Positions 26,587-36,991 are shown, counted from the stretch's first letter. The stretch: 64,000 nt of DNA from Pseudomonadota bacterium (GCA_018241265.1 JAFEEF010000040.1:25328-89327); one strand, 5' to 3'. The notes: generated by a model from the sequence alone, not told the origin. A program made the numbers and translations.

Positions 26587-27164
26587 GCGTAGACCCCGTA
26601 CTTCATTCGCTGTAGCAGGGTCTTGACGGCTTCGGCACCCGGCGAAGTGCTCACCAGGTCGATCGGCTTCCTGAACTCCAGACCCATCGCCTCGGTATTC
26701 AGCCACTCGTTGGCGGCCACCGCGGTACCCAGCACCTCTTTTGCCAGCGCGCGCACGGACTCGAGCCGGTAGATCCCATCCGTCGTGCGCGCATCCAACG
26801 GCTTGTCCGGTTCGGTCTTGATGCGGTGTGCGGTGCGTGCGCTCACGCCTATGGCCTTGAGGATGGAATCTGCGGGCAGGGTACCCCTGGCGCTCTCCCA
26901 GATGCTGGTCAGCGCTCGGCCTGGCACGCCCTTCATCACCGCATCGTGAGCCATGACACCGGAGCGGGCGAAACTGACGAGCACACCGGCTTGTTGCTCG
27001 CGTTTCAAGTGAAGTTTCTTCCCCTTCGCGGCCTCCTTGCCTGGGATTCCAGGGGTCTTCCCGTACGCAGTGGGGGGCGTGTTCTCAGCGAAGGTCGCGG
27101 CTGCGGCAGCCCGGGACGTGCCCTTCTTGGGCTTGGTGGTCAAACGTTGGCCAGACGGTTTCAT
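26583..27164 (-). CDS. Xre/MbcA/ParS-type antitoxin (DUF2384 C-terminus)
   Basis: The ATG at 27164 was preferred to the upstream TTG at 27188 because an AGGA element (CAGGAAC, 27171-27177 complement) precedes it. The 193-residue product has a basic, alanine-rich N-terminal tail of about 60 residues, a Xre-like region (SILKAIGVSARTAHRIKTEP) and the MbcA/ParS toxin-binding C-terminus (ANEWLNTEAMGLEFRKPIDL, GAEAVKTLLQRMKYGVYA). The Arg/Lys-rich N-terminal tail is longer than in typical antitoxins. It is expected to bind the RES toxin and to repress its own promoter. Confidence 0.88.
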   Translation of the reverse strand: MKPSGQRLTTKPKKGTSRAAAAATFAENTPPTAYGKTPGIPGKEAAKGKKLHLKREQQAGVLVSFARSGVMAHDAVMKGVPGRALTSIWESARGTLPADSILKAIGVSARTAHRIKTEPDKPLDARTTDGIYRLESVRALAKEVLGTAVAANEWLNTEAMGLEFRKPIDLVSTSPGAEAVKTLLQRMKYGVYA

Positions 27165-27175
27165 GCTGGTGTTCC

Positions 27176-27219
27176 TGCCATTTGGCAATGATCATACGCC
27201 ATGTGGCAAAGCTCTGCCA
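27176..27219. promoter_or_regulatory. TGCCA/TGGCA inverted repeats, probable toxin-antitoxin operator
   Basis: TGCCATTTGGCA (27176-27187) is a near-perfect palindrome directly ahead of the antitoxin ribosome binding site. A second pair, TGGCA (27204-27208) and TGCCA (27215-27219), follows upstream. Autoregulation by the antitoxin is usual for Xre-RES pairs. The rest of 27220-27469 holds no recognisable gene. Confidence 0.55.
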
Positions 27220-27469
27220 CAGCCGCCGGTCCCCGACCCACCACCGCCTACACACTGGGGGTTGGTCGCGATCGACCGCCGTAGTACAAGCCCGCCTTGT
27301 CGAGGGGATTCGTCGGCGAGTGCTTTACCCGAAACCGGCGTGCTCTTCGTGCTGTGCGGTGGAGGACGCAACGAGCGTCGCCTCGGCCACTCTTGGGTAC
27401 GACGGCACCTCTGAGAGCGGCATTCGATCGGTACACTTCGCCCGCCTCGGCAGAACTTCGGATTTCGAA

Positions 27470-27982
27470 ATGTTGATGCGGTCTTTCAGCATAGCTATTG
27501 TCGTCTCTTTGTCCCTATACGGATGTTCGGCAACTCCGGTTAATCGACCGCAGCCGCTTAACTTGGTCTACGAGCAACTTACTGGGGCGAAGCTGCGAGA
27601 GCGAGTGACAAATGTTGAGGTCAGTCAGGCGGACGTTTGCTTTGTGGCCGCAATCAACGGTCACAAGGTCAGCAACTCGTTCGATGCCACGGTCGCCGCG
27701 AGTCGCGACATGGGTAGAGTGCTTCGAATTCAGACGGTGGAGCAAACCTTGGCTGTTGAACCGCAGAAGCTCATGATTGCTTGCAAGACGGTCCACGCTG
27801 CGCCCATCGGTGCGCTTTTCGGTCGGTCCAATTCCGTAGAAGGCGAAATCGATTTCTCGCCTAAGAGCCAAGGCCGATACGTCGTGACGGGAACTCTGAG
27901 CAATTCAGGATCGGCTGTGTGGATTGAGGACGCGGCGACGGCCGAAATTGTCTCGGCGAAAGTATCGACCGGGAAGCCGTAA
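27470..27982 (+). CDS. Predicted lipoprotein in a lower-GC islet, unknown function
   Basis: The 170-residue precursor begins MLMRSFSIAIVVSLSLYGCS, a lipoprotein signal with lipobox SLYGC. An ATG two codons later (27476) is an equal candidate. The mature part contains YEQLTGAKLRERVTNVEVSQ, VCFVAAINGHKVSNSF and a small hydrophobic element. Codon use is visibly less GC-rich than that of neighbouring genes, consistent with acquired DNA next to a toxin-antitoxin pair. No family is recognised. Confidence 0.65.
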   Translation: MLMRSFSIAIVVSLSLYGCSATPVNRPQPLNLVYEQLTGAKLRERVTNVEVSQADVCFVAAINGHKVSNSFDATVAASRDMGRVLRIQTVEQTLAVEPQKLMIACKTVHAAPIGALFGRSNSVEGEIDFSPKSQGRYVVTGTLSNSGSAVWIEDAATAEIVSAKVSTGKP

Positions 27983-28175
27983 GGTCAGGGGGCGTCTTCG
28001 CGCGACGGTGTCGCGAGCAGACGACGAGTTGGACAGGCCTCGGATCTGCTCCCAGTGTCGGGCAGGGTCCTCCGGTCCAAGATGTCCGGCGCCTGGTAGC
28101 GATCTCGATCAAGCATTCTCGCGCCAGGCCAACGTGCGATGACATGAACGACATCGGCCCGTTCTTGATGGCCAT

Positions 28176-28405
28176 CTACTGTCCTGTCTCGAACTTGAAG
28201 GTCTGTCGTACGGTCAGTCTCCGTGGCTTGCCGTGGTACTCACTGGCGAAATCTTCCACTGTGAAACCGCAGCAACTACGGCCTCGGTCAACGACGGCTT
28301 GGTCGAGCTGATGACCTTGGTGTCGCTTACCAAGCCTCGCTCATCGAGGTGAATGTCGACCACCACTTCGCCGACGACGCGATTGTCGATGTCTTCATGA
28401 GACAC
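28176..28405 (-). pseudogene. Frameshifted TonB C-terminal-domain remnant
   Basis: The first part reads VVGEVVVDIHLDERGLVSDT, TKPSLTEAVVAAVSQWKISP, the usual TonB-C pattern up to the conserved W-x-x-x-P. The frame then runs to a stop at 28214. A shift near 28243 restores the expected tail SEYHGKPRRLTVRQTFKFET and ends at a TAG at 28176-28178. The N-terminal membrane and proline-rich parts are missing, and the fragment begins just after the glgX stop in the same frame. The preceding 27983-28175 stretch shows no other gene. Confidence 0.6.
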
Positions 28406-28438
28406 GGCGCAGCGCGTCGCCGCAGGAAAAGCGCGCGG

Positions 28439-30703
28439 TCAGCCTGCGACGGCTGGCGGTTCGGCGGGTACCGGCTCGTCGGCGGCGGTGGCGATCGGGT
28501 CGTTCGCCGGCTCGCCCATCGCATCGTTCGCCGCCTCAACCGTCGCCTCCTCGGCAACAGCCAGCGGCGCCGGCTCGGCCGGCGGCTGGCTCAGCACGAC
28601 CAGCGATCGGCCGGTCACCAGGTAGCCGCCTTCGATCGCCTCGCCTTCGCCCTTCGGCAGGCCGGTCGCGGTCCGCGTGTCGATGCGCGGCGACCACGCG
28701 CCGCCGTTCAGCTCGGGCAGATGGAACCACACCGGCTCGTGGTGCCGGTTGAACAGCACGAGCAGCGAGTCGCCGCGCGGCTCGGGCTCGCCGTCGGCCT
28801 GCACGCCGATGCGCCAGCCGCATAGCAGCGCCGCGAAGGCCGGCAGGTGCGGCTGGCCCCAGGCTTCGGGCGTCAGCTCGGCGGCCTGCGGGTCGAGCCA
28901 GGTGATGTCCTTGCGGCCCTGCTCGTCGGCCTCGGCGCTGTAGTAGCGCATGCGGCGCAGCGCCGGCATCTCGCGGCGCAACGCGATCAGCCGCTGCGTG
29001 TAGTGCAGGAGCCGCATCCGGCGCTCGTCGAGCTGCCAGTGGGTCCAGCTGATCTCGTTGTCCTGGCAATAGCCGTTGTTGTTGCCGCCTTGCGTGCGGC
29101 CGATCTCGTCGCCGGCGAGCAGCAAGGGCGTGCCGATCGACAGCAGCAGGGTGGCGAGCAGGTTGCGCTTCTGGCGCTCGCGCATCGCGAGCACGACCTC
29201 GTCGTCGGTCTCGCCTTCGGCACCGCAGTTCCAGCTGCGATTGTAGTTCTCGCCGTCGCGGTTGTCCTCGCCGTTGGCGTCGTTGTGCTTGCCGTTGTAG
29301 CTCACGAGGTCGGCGAGCGGAAAGCCGTCGTGCACCGTCACGATGTTGACGCTGGCGGCCGGCCCGCGGCCCGACGGCGCGTAGGTCTCGCTCGACCCGG
29401 CGAGCGGCCGCGCCAGCACGCTGCCGTGGGCCGCCTCGCCGCACCAGTAGTCGCGCACCGCATCGCGGTAGCCGCCGTTCCATTCGGCCCACGGCTTCGG
29501 GAAGCCGCCGACGCGGTAGCCGCCGTCGCCGACGTCCCAGGGCTCGGCGATCAGCTTGACCTTGGACAGCACCGGATCCTTCGCGACCGCCTGGAAGAAG
29601 CGGTTGTGGAGGTCGAAGTGCGCATGGCTGTTGCGGCCCAGCGTGCTCGCGAGGTCGAAGCGGAAGCCGTCGACGTGCATCTGCTGCACCCAGTAGCGCA
29701 GGCTGTCGACGATCATGCGCACGACCACACCCTTGCCGGTGTCCAGCGTGTTGCCGGTGCCGGTGTAGTCGGCGCAGTAGCGCCGGTCTTCGGCGCTCAG
29801 GCGGTAGTAGGCCGCATGGTCGTAGCCCTTGAAGCAGAGCGTCGGCCCGAGGTGGTTGCCTTCGGCGGTGTGGTTGTAGACCACGTCGAGGATCACCTCG
29901 ATGCCGGCCGCATGCAGCAGCTTCACCATGCCCTTGAACTCGGCGATGGTGCCCGGCCCCGGGCCGGCCGCGCCATAGCGCATCTCGGGCGCGAAGTAGC
30001 CTATCGTGTTGTAGCCCCAGTAGTTCGTGAGGCCGCGCTCGACGAGGTGATGGTCGTCCACGAAAGCGTGGATCGGCAGCAGCTCGACGCTGGTCACGCC
30101 GAGCGCCTTCAGGTGCTCGATCGACGCCTCCGAGGCCACGCCGGCGTAGGTGCCGCGCAGGTCTTCGCGCACCCCCGGATGCAGCTTCGTGTAGCCCTTG
30201 ACGTGCAGCTCGTAGAACACGGTATCGCGCCACGGGATCGCCGGCGGCCGGTCGTCGCCCCAGTCGAACGCGTCGTCGATCACCTGCGACTTCGGCATGC
30301 ACGGGCCGCTGTCGAGCGTGCTGAACGAGCAGTCCTCGTCGGGCGAGCCGATCTCGTAGCCGTAGTGCGCCGCCTGCCACGCGAGCGGGCCGACGATCGC
30401 CTTCGCATACGGATCGATCAGCAGCTTGTTCGGGTTGCAGCGCAGCCCTTGCGCCGGGTCGTAGGGGCCATGGACGCGGTAGCCGTACAGGTCGCCCGGC
30501 CGGCAGTCGCGCACGTAGCCGTACCAGAGGCCGCCGCGCGTGTGCGGCAGCGCGATGCGGCGCGTCTCCTGGTGCTCGTGGTCGTAGAGGCAGAGCTCGA
30601 TCTTCTCGGCGACGCTCGAATAGACGGCGAAGTTGACGCCGCGCCCGTCCCAGGTGGCGCCGAGCGGGAAGGGTCGTCCGGTGCGGTTGCGAGGGCGCGC
30701 CAT
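28439..30703 (-). CDS. glgX: Glycogen debranching enzyme GlgX (GH13)
   Basis: The 754-residue protein has an N-terminal CBM48-like domain (GRPFPLGATWDGRGVNFAVY) and a GH13 TIM barrel. The visible motifs are VILDVVYNHT (region I), GFRFDLASTLG with the nucleophile Asp, LIAEPWDVG with the acid/base Glu and IVTVHDGF with the third Asp. GlgX hydrolyses alpha-1,6 branches left after phosphorylase action. The ATG at 30703 starts right before the conserved domain. An additional Ala/Glu/Pro-rich tail of about 45 residues lies at the C-terminus. No other glycogen gene is adjacent. Confidence 0.95.
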   Translation of the reverse strand: MARPRNRTGRPFPLGATWDGRGVNFAVYSSVAEKIELCLYDHEHQETRRIALPHTRGGLWYGYVRDCRPGDLYGYRVHGPYDPAQGLRCNPNKLLIDPYAKAIVGPLAWQAAHYGYEIGSPDEDCSFSTLDSGPCMPKSQVIDDAFDWGDDRPPAIPWRDTVFYELHVKGYTKLHPGVREDLRGTYAGVASEASIEHLKALGVTSVELLPIHAFVDDHHLVERGLTNYWGYNTIGYFAPEMRYGAAGPGPGTIAEFKGMVKLLHAAGIEVILDVVYNHTAEGNHLGPTLCFKGYDHAAYYRLSAEDRRYCADYTGTGNTLDTGKGVVVRMIVDSLRYWVQQMHVDGFRFDLASTLGRNSHAHFDLHNRFFQAVAKDPVLSKVKLIAEPWDVGDGGYRVGGFPKPWAEWNGGYRDAVRDYWCGEAAHGSVLARPLAGSSETYAPSGRGPAASVNIVTVHDGFPLADLVSYNGKHNDANGEDNRDGENYNRSWNCGAEGETDDEVVLAMRERQKRNLLATLLLSIGTPLLLAGDEIGRTQGGNNNGYCQDNEISWTHWQLDERRMRLLHYTQRLIALRREMPALRRMRYYSAEADEQGRKDITWLDPQAAELTPEAWGQPHLPAFAALLCGWRIGVQADGEPEPRGDSLLVLFNRHHEPVWFHLPELNGGAWSPRIDTRTATGLPKGEGEAIEGGYLVTGRSLVVLSQPPAEPAPLAVAEEATVEAANDAMGEPANDPIATAADEPVPAEPPAVAG

Positions 30704-30874
30704 GTCAGCGGCGCGCCGGGTGGTGCGGGGCGGGGCGGTGCCGGGCGCAGCATGCATCGATCGTACCGACGACGCCCGGGCCGTGCGGATCTTCATGGAG
30801 GTGCATGGCGCATCGTCGCGCGCCGCGCTCAGCGCTGCCATCGGCGGGAGCGTTCGTTACCTGTCGGAGATGGC

Positions 30875-31635
30875 CTACGCATCCCGTGCCGAGCGCTTGC
30901 GCCCCTTCAGCGGCAGCGGCGCGCCCGACAGCGTCGGCAGCTTGCGCCGCGATGCGAGCACCGCCTCGATGTCGTCGTGCGCGCTGTCGATCAAGGTCAG
31001 GATCGCGCGCTCGGCCTTCTTCGGCTGGTGCGCGGCGACCGCGTCGAGCACCGCGCGGTGCAGCGGCAGCGACGATGCCGGTCCGTCCGGCCGCGACGTC
31101 GAGATCTCGAAGCTGATGCGCAGCAGCGCGCCGAGCGCCTTGTTCATGTGCACCAGCAGCCGGTTGTGGCAGGCGCGCAGGAGGCCCTGGTGGAAGCGCA
31201 TGTCGCTCGCGACGTAGTCACCGCCTTCCTCGATGGCCAGCTTCATGCCGGCATAGGCGGTCTCGATCTCGGCGACGTCGCGCGCGGTGGCGCGCTCGGC
31301 GGCGAGGCGCACGGCGACCGGCTCGACTGCGCGGCGCAGCTCCTGCAGGTCGCGCAGGTAGGTGCGCGACAGGCCGGCCTGCATCTGCCACGCGACGACG
31401 TCGGGGTCGAAGCCGTTCCAGTTCTCCTCGGGCAGCACGCGCGTGCCGAGCTTCGGCCCGGTGATGATCAGGCCCTTGGCGACGAGCGACTTGACGGCCT
31501 CGCGGATGACGGTCCGGCTGACGCCGAATTCCTCGCCCAGCATCGGCTCGGGCGGGATCGACGTGGCGACCGGATAGCGCCCGGCGACGATCGCCGCGCC
31601 GAGCAGGTCGACGATGCTGGCGTGGACGTTCTTGA

Positions 31636-31639
<4 letters not shown>
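30875..31639 (-). CDS. GntR-family regulator (FadR/FCD) of the sugar ABC cluster
   Basis: The 254-residue protein has a winged helix at residues 1-75 ([40 protein letters not shown]) and an FCD domain ([40 protein letters not shown]). Its ATG overlaps the transporter ATPase stop by 4 bp, so it is the last gene of the operon and likely senses a metabolite of the imported sugar. Its probable sites match the FadR-family consensus TNGTNNNACNA at 35893-35903 and 36948-36958. The 171 bp between it and glgX contain no gene. Confidence 0.9.
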
Positions 31640-32715
<1,076 letters not shown>

Positions 32716-32728
32716 CGTGGCTCTCCGG

Positions 32729-33577
32729 TCAGCTCTTCACGGCGCCGGCGGTCAGGCCCGACACCATGTAGCGCTTGAAGGCGTAGTAGATCGCCGCGGG
32801 CGGCAGCGCATAGACGAGCCCCGTCGCCATGAGCAGCTCCCACGGCGAGTCGTCCGCCGACAGGAAGTTGCCGAGCGCGACCGCCAGGGTCGTGCTGGTG
32901 TCGTGCGACAGCAGCAGGAAGGCGTAGAGGTACTCGTTCCACGCGAGCAGCAGCGAGTAGGTGCCGACCGCGACCAGCGACGGCACGATCAGCGGCAGGT
33001 AGACGAGGCGGAACAGCTGCAGCGGCGACGCGCCGTCCATGCGCGCGGCCTCGTCGAGCTCGTAGGGCAGCTTGTCGGACGCCTGCTTCAAGACCCAGAT
33101 GCAGTAGGGCGACGCGATCGTCACCATCGCGAGGATCAGCGACCACTGGCTGTTGAGAATGCCGTAGACGCTCATCGTCTTGTACATCGGCACCGCGAGG
33201 AAGGCGGCCGGGATGAAGTAGGTGAAGAGCGCGAGGTTCATCACCGTGCGCCCGCCGCGCACCTTGAGCCGGCTGATCGCGAACGCCGCCGCGGTCGCGA
33301 CGAACAGCGTGATCGCCCCGACCGCCACCGCGATCAGCGCCGAGTTGCCGAGTTGCAGCCAGAAGTGGTTGAGGTAGAAGTGCTCTTCCCAGAACACCGT
33401 GTGGAAGTTCTGCAGGGTCGGATGGTCGGGCCAGAGCTTGCCGGACGTCGCCGAGTCCCTCGGCGAGATCGAGAACAGCACCATGTGGTAGATCGGGATC
33501 AGGGTCCACAGCAGGACCGGGATGCCGATCAGCAGCAGCTTGGCTTCCGTCGTGACGCTGCGCCAGCTGATCTTCAT
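32729..33577 (-). CDS. CUT1 sugar ABC permease, MalG-like
   Basis: The 282-residue protein has six membrane segments and the permease EAA loop [20 protein letters not shown], which docks to the ATPase. Its position as second permease with a MalG-type C-terminus (LTAGAVKS) is usual for CUT1 systems. The ATG at 33577 overlaps the stop of the first permease gene by 4 bp. The frame is open upstream of this start, but that region belongs to the first permease in another frame. Confidence 0.94.
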   Translation of the reverse strand: MKISWRSVTTEAKLLLIGIPVLLWTLIPIYHMVLFSISPRDSATSGKLWPDHPTLQNFHTVFWEEHFYLNHFWLQLGNSALIAVAVGAITLFVATAAAFAISRLKVRGGRTVMNLALFTYFIPAAFLAVPMYKTMSVYGILNSQWSLILAMVTIASPYCIWVLKQASDKLPYELDEAARMDGASPLQLFRLVYLPLIVPSLVAVGTYSLLLAWNEYLYAFLLLSHDTSTTLAVALGNFLSADDSPWELLMATGLVYALPPAAIYYAFKRYMVSGLTAGAVKS

Positions 33578-34443
33578 TTGGAAAGCCTGCGCATCATGAA
33601 GAAGACCAGGGGCAGGACCAGCGGCAAGGCGACGACGATAGACGCCATCGACAGGTCGACCTGATCGAGCCGCAGGTAGCGTATGCCGAGCGTCGCCAGC
33701 ACATGCGTCAGGTCGGCCGGACCGCCGCCGGTCAGGAGGTAGACGCTGTTGAAGTCGCCGAGCGTCCAGATCATCGACAGGATCGTCGACGTCAGGTAGA
33801 GCGTGCGCATCGCCGGCCAGGTGATGAAGCGGAACTTCTGCCAGTTGGTGGCGCCGTCGACCGAAGCGGCCTCGTACTGGTCGCTCGGGATCGCCATGCG
33901 CGCGGCGATCAGGATCAGGGTCCAGAACGGCAGCGACTTCCACACGTGCATCAGCATCGAGAACGACAAGGCCAGCGTCGGCGAATTGAGCCAGTTCGGC
34001 CCGTCGAGGCCGGTCAGCTTGAAGATCGCGCTGTTGATCACGCCCCACTCGGGGTTCAGCATGAAGCGCACGGACAGGATGGTCGGAATCGACGGCACCG
34101 CCCACGGCAGGATGAACAGCACCGACAGCGCCTTGATCCACCCCCTTGCCTGCACGAAGAAGCCCGACAGCACCAGCGCGACGAGCATCTTCAGGTTGAT
34201 CGCGACGACCAGGAAGACGATCGTGTTGACGAGGCTGCGCAGGAAGATCGGGTCTTCGACGAGGTGCACGTAGCTCGCCGGATGGCGCGCGAGCCAGAGC
34301 CCGTAGCCCACCGGGTAGAGCACGAAGACCGCGAAGACCAGCAGGTAGGGCGCGACCAGCACGCGGCCCCAGAAGTCCCAGCGCGACAGCCGGCGACGCG
34401 CCGGCGGCAGCGGCGCGTCCACACCCGCAACCAGGGTGCTCAT
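33574..34443 (-). CDS. CUT1 sugar ABC permease, MalF/UgpA-like
   Basis: The 289-residue inner membrane protein has six hydrophobic segments and the EAA loop YEAASVDGATNWQKFRFITW. A long first cytosolic stretch (LPPARRRLSRWDFWGRVLVA) precedes helix 1. It follows the binding-protein gene by 13 bp and is translationally coupled to the second permease. Confidence 0.94.
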   Translation of the reverse strand: MSTLVAGVDAPLPPARRRLSRWDFWGRVLVAPYLLVFAVFVLYPVGYGLWLARHPASYVHLVEDPIFLRSLVNTIVFLVVAINLKMLVALVLSGFFVQARGWIKALSVLFILPWAVPSIPTILSVRFMLNPEWGVINSAIFKLTGLDGPNWLNSPTLALSFSMLMHVWKSLPFWTLILIAARMAIPSDQYEAASVDGATNWQKFRFITWPAMRTLYLTSTILSMIWTLGDFNSVYLLTGGGPADLTHVLATLGIRYLRLDQVDLSMASIVVALPLVLPLVFFMMRRLSK

Positions 34444-34456
34444 GGCATCGCGGGAG

Positions 34457-35839
34457 CTACTGCCCGCCCGCCACCGTCTTGATGCGCGCGATCATCTCGT
34501 CGACCGCCTTGTCGACCGGGATCTTCTCGTTGATCACGCGGTTGGCGGCCTTGGCCCAGACGTTCTCGTTGTTGAGGACCGTGAACTTGTAGTTCTTCGT
34601 GAACTCGAAGGTCACGGTGCCGGCCTTGTACTGGTTGTAGACCGAGAGGCGATGCCGGTCGGCCTTCCAGAAGGGGCTCTCCTGCGCCACCTTGGTCACC
34701 GGGAACCAGCGGCCCAGCGCGCCTTCGACATAAGGCGTGAGGTTCTGCTCCTCGAGCAGGAACGACACGAACTGCTTGGCGAGCGCCTTGTTCTTCGCGT
34801 CCTTGAAGATCACGCCGGTCTTCACCGCGGTGCGGTAGATCATCTTCGAGCCGTCGGGCTTGTTCGGAAAGCCCGCGGTCGCGATCAGCTCGGTGTAGTT
34901 CTTCTTCGCGGTGGCGCGCTGCGCATCGGTCAGCGCGGTGTTGTTCATGTCGTCGAGCCACTTCGCGGCGATCGAGATCGTCGCGTTGTGCGTCATCACC
35001 GTGGTCTTGTTGTGGAAGGCGACGTTGTTGTCCGGATCCTTCCAGCTCGTCGACGACGGCGGCGAGCAGCCCTTGAGGTACGGCGCCACGTAGTCGGTCA
35101 GCGCGCCGATCAGGCCGGTGCGCACGCTCGGATCGTCGACCAGCAGCTTGCCGCTGTCGTTGACGAGCTTGACGTTGTAGGCGTCCGCGAAGGTCAGGAA
35201 CGAGTAGAACGAGTCGCTCGAGTCGACGCCGAGCGGCTGGCCGATGCCGAACGCGCGGTTGCCGGTCTTCTGGCGGTAGGCCGGCTGCACCTTGTCGCAC
35301 CAGAAGCTCCAGTAGTCCTTCCAGGTCGTCGGGATGTCCGATTCCTTGTAGCCCGCATCCGCCAGCATGTCGCGCCAGTACTGGATGTGCATCGTCTGCT
35401 GCTTGAGCGGGAAGGCGTAGTACGCGCGCGACTTGGTCCGGTCGTTGTAGAGGAAGGTGGTCTCGACGGTGTTCGGCGCGAAGCGCGCGCGGATCGGGTC
35501 GATCACGCTCGAGATGTCCTCGAGCTTGCCGTCGAAGGCCCACTTGGCGGTGACCTGGAAGTCGTAGACGTCGGCATAGGCGACGTCGGGCGGGTTGCCG
35601 GAATCGAGTGCCGACACCGTCTTCGGGATCATGTCCTGGATCGGGTACTGCGACAGCTCGACCTTGACGCCCTTGTGCTTGGCCTCGAACTTCCTGATCG
35701 CCTCGAACAGTGCATCGTCCTCGGACTTGTAGAAGCCCTTGACCCACCAGACGGTGAGCTTGTCCTGCGCCTGCGCCGGAGCGGCGGCCAGCAGCCCGAG
35801 TGCCACGGCCGAGGCGGCCCATGCTGTCGCGAACTTCAT
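34457..35839 (-). CDS. CUT1 sugar ABC periplasmic binding protein
   Basis: The 460-residue precursor has a Sec signal peptide (ATAWAASAVALGLLAAAPAQ, cleavage AQA-QD). The mature domain is of the type I extracellular solute-binding protein class: KLTVWWVKGFYKSEDDALFE, IRKFEAKHKGVKVELSQYPI and later AVKTGVIFKDAKNKALAKQF. The class binds oligosaccharides, glycerol-3-phosphate or polyols. It is the first gene of the transporter operon, and a FadR-type site lies about 54 bp upstream. Confidence 0.92.
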   Translation of the reverse strand: MKFATAWAASAVALGLLAAAPAQAQDKLTVWWVKGFYKSEDDALFEAIRKFEAKHKGVKVELSQYPIQDMIPKTVSALDSGNPPDVAYADVYDFQVTAKWAFDGKLEDISSVIDPIRARFAPNTVETTFLYNDRTKSRAYYAFPLKQQTMHIQYWRDMLADAGYKESDIPTTWKDYWSFWCDKVQPAYRQKTGNRAFGIGQPLGVDSSDSFYSFLTFADAYNVKLVNDSGKLLVDDPSVRTGLIGALTDYVAPYLKGCSPPSSTSWKDPDNNVAFHNKTTVMTHNATISIAAKWLDDMNNTALTDAQRATAKKNYTELIATAGFPNKPDGSKMIYRTAVKTGVIFKDAKNKALAKQFVSFLLEEQNLTPYVEGALGRWFPVTKVAQESPFWKADRHRLSVYNQYKAGTVTFEFTKNYKFTVLNNENVWAKAANRVINEKIPVDKAVDEMIARIKTVAGGQ

Positions 35840-35892
35840 CGATCGTCCTCCAAGGGCGCACCGCGGCGCGCGGCTCGCTACGTCGGCCGCTA

Positions 35893-35903
35893 TCGTATGA
35901 CCA
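35893..35903. promoter_or_regulatory. FadR-family operator TCGTATGACCA
   Basis: This 11-mer fits TNGTNNNACNA exactly and lies 54 bp upstream of the binding-protein ATG. A second match sits between the two oxidoreductase genes at 36948-36958, and a FadR-type regulator is encoded at the end of the operon. Confidence 0.55.
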
Positions 35904-35952
35904 AAGAGCCGAGTGCCTCTCCGTGCTTACCCGGCGTTGGAGGCGAGGCCGG

Positions 35953-36942
35953 TCAGCGGCACTCGGGCACCGGCGTCGGCAGCGGCCGGCCGGCGAAGTA
36001 CGCCTCGAGGTTGGCGCGTGCCAGGTCGGCCATCGCATGGCGCGTCTCGGCGGTGGCGCTGCCGATGTGCGGCGTCAGCAGCACGCGGTCCATGGTCCAC
36101 AGCGCCTGCGGCACGTGCGGCTCGTTCTCGAACACGTCGAGGCCGGCGCCGGCGATCGTGCCGTTCTGCAGCGCCGCGACGAGCGCCGCTTCGTCGATCA
36201 CCGAACCGCGCGCGACGTTGATCACGTAGCCCTTCGGACCGAGCGCTGCCAATACGCTCGCGTCGATCAGCTTGCGCGTGCCGGCGCCGCCCGGCGTGAT
36301 GACGACGAGGAAGTCGGTTTCGGCGGCGAGCGCGCGCGGCGACTCGAAGTAGCGGTAGGGCAGGTCGGGCTTGGCGCTGCGCGCGGTATAGGCGATCGTC
36401 ATGCCGAAGGCGGCGGCGCGCAGCGCGATCGCCTGGCCGATGCGCCCCATGCCGACGAGGCCGAGGCGCGCGCCCGACACCTTGCGCGCGAGCGGCCGCG
36501 GGCCTTCGGGCCAGCGTCCGGCGCGCACGTAGCGGTCGGACGCGCCGATGCCGCGCGCGACGCCGAGCATCAGCGCGATCGCGAGGTCGGCGACGTCGTC
36601 GTTCAGCACGCCCGGCGTGTGCGTCACGACGATGCCGCGCTCCTTCGCGGCGGCCACGTCGATGCCGTCGTAGCCGACGCCCATCACCGACACGATGCGC
36701 AGTTGCGGCATCCGGTCGAACAGCGCCGCGCCGACCTTGGACTCGCCGCTCGCGGCGATGCCCTGGATGCGCGGCGCGACCGCGGCGAACGCGGCCGGAT
36801 CGGTCTCGTGCAGGCGCTCGTGCACGGTGAACGCTGCGCGCAGCGGGTCGAGCAGGAACGGCGGCAGCTTGGCGACGGACAGGATTTCGGTGGCGGACAA
36901 GGTCGGGCTCCTCTCGTCGGGCGGCGCGCCCGTGCGGTTCAT
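35953..36942 (-). CDS. D-isomer 2-hydroxyacid dehydrogenase (glyoxylate/hydroxypyruvate reductase-like)
   Basis: The 329-residue protein has the family motifs GLVGMGRIGQAIALRAAAFG (NAD(P) Rossmann), NVARGSVIDEAALVAAL (catalytic Arg), GLDVFENEP (catalytic Glu) and LLTPHIGSAT (catalytic His). It interconverts a D-2-hydroxy acid and its 2-oxo acid. It lies between the sugar transporter and a divergent beta-hydroxyacid dehydrogenase, which suggests a sugar-acid or glycerate pathway. The ATG at 36942 is supported by AGAGGAG-type sequence only weakly; a later start would leave the catalytic parts intact. Confidence 0.92.
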   Translation of the reverse strand: MNRTGAPPDERSPTLSATEILSVAKLPPFLLDPLRAAFTVHERLHETDPAAFAAVAPRIQGIAASGESKVGAALFDRMPQLRIVSVMGVGYDGIDVAAAKERGIVVTHTPGVLNDDVADLAIALMLGVARGIGASDRYVRAGRWPEGPRPLARKVSGARLGLVGMGRIGQAIALRAAAFGMTIAYTARSAKPDLPYRYFESPRALAAETDFLVVITPGGAGTRKLIDASVLAALGPKGYVINVARGSVIDEAALVAALQNGTIAGAGLDVFENEPHVPQALWTMDRVLLTPHIGSATAETRHAMADLARANLEAYFAGRPLPTPVPECR

Positions 36943-36947
36943 GGGAT

Positions 36948-36958
36948 TCGTCCTACCA
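36948..36958. promoter_or_regulatory. FadR-family operator TCGTCCTACCA
   Basis: This matches TNGTNNNACNA in the 49-bp divergent region between the 2-hydroxyacid dehydrogenase and the beta-hydroxyacid dehydrogenase. One site here could control both genes. Confidence 0.5.
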
Positions 36959-36991
36959 TACTATCGTGGGCACCAGGAGACCACGCACACC

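Noticed and set aside
27861..28175. A minus-strand open frame of 104 codons beside the lipoprotein
   Set aside because: It overlaps the lipoprotein end, lacks a ribosome binding site and shows no recognisable motif.
30704..30841. N-terminal extension of glgX
   Set aside because: The frame is open upstream, but the residues are unlike GlgX and the ATG at 30703 sits directly ahead of the conserved domain.
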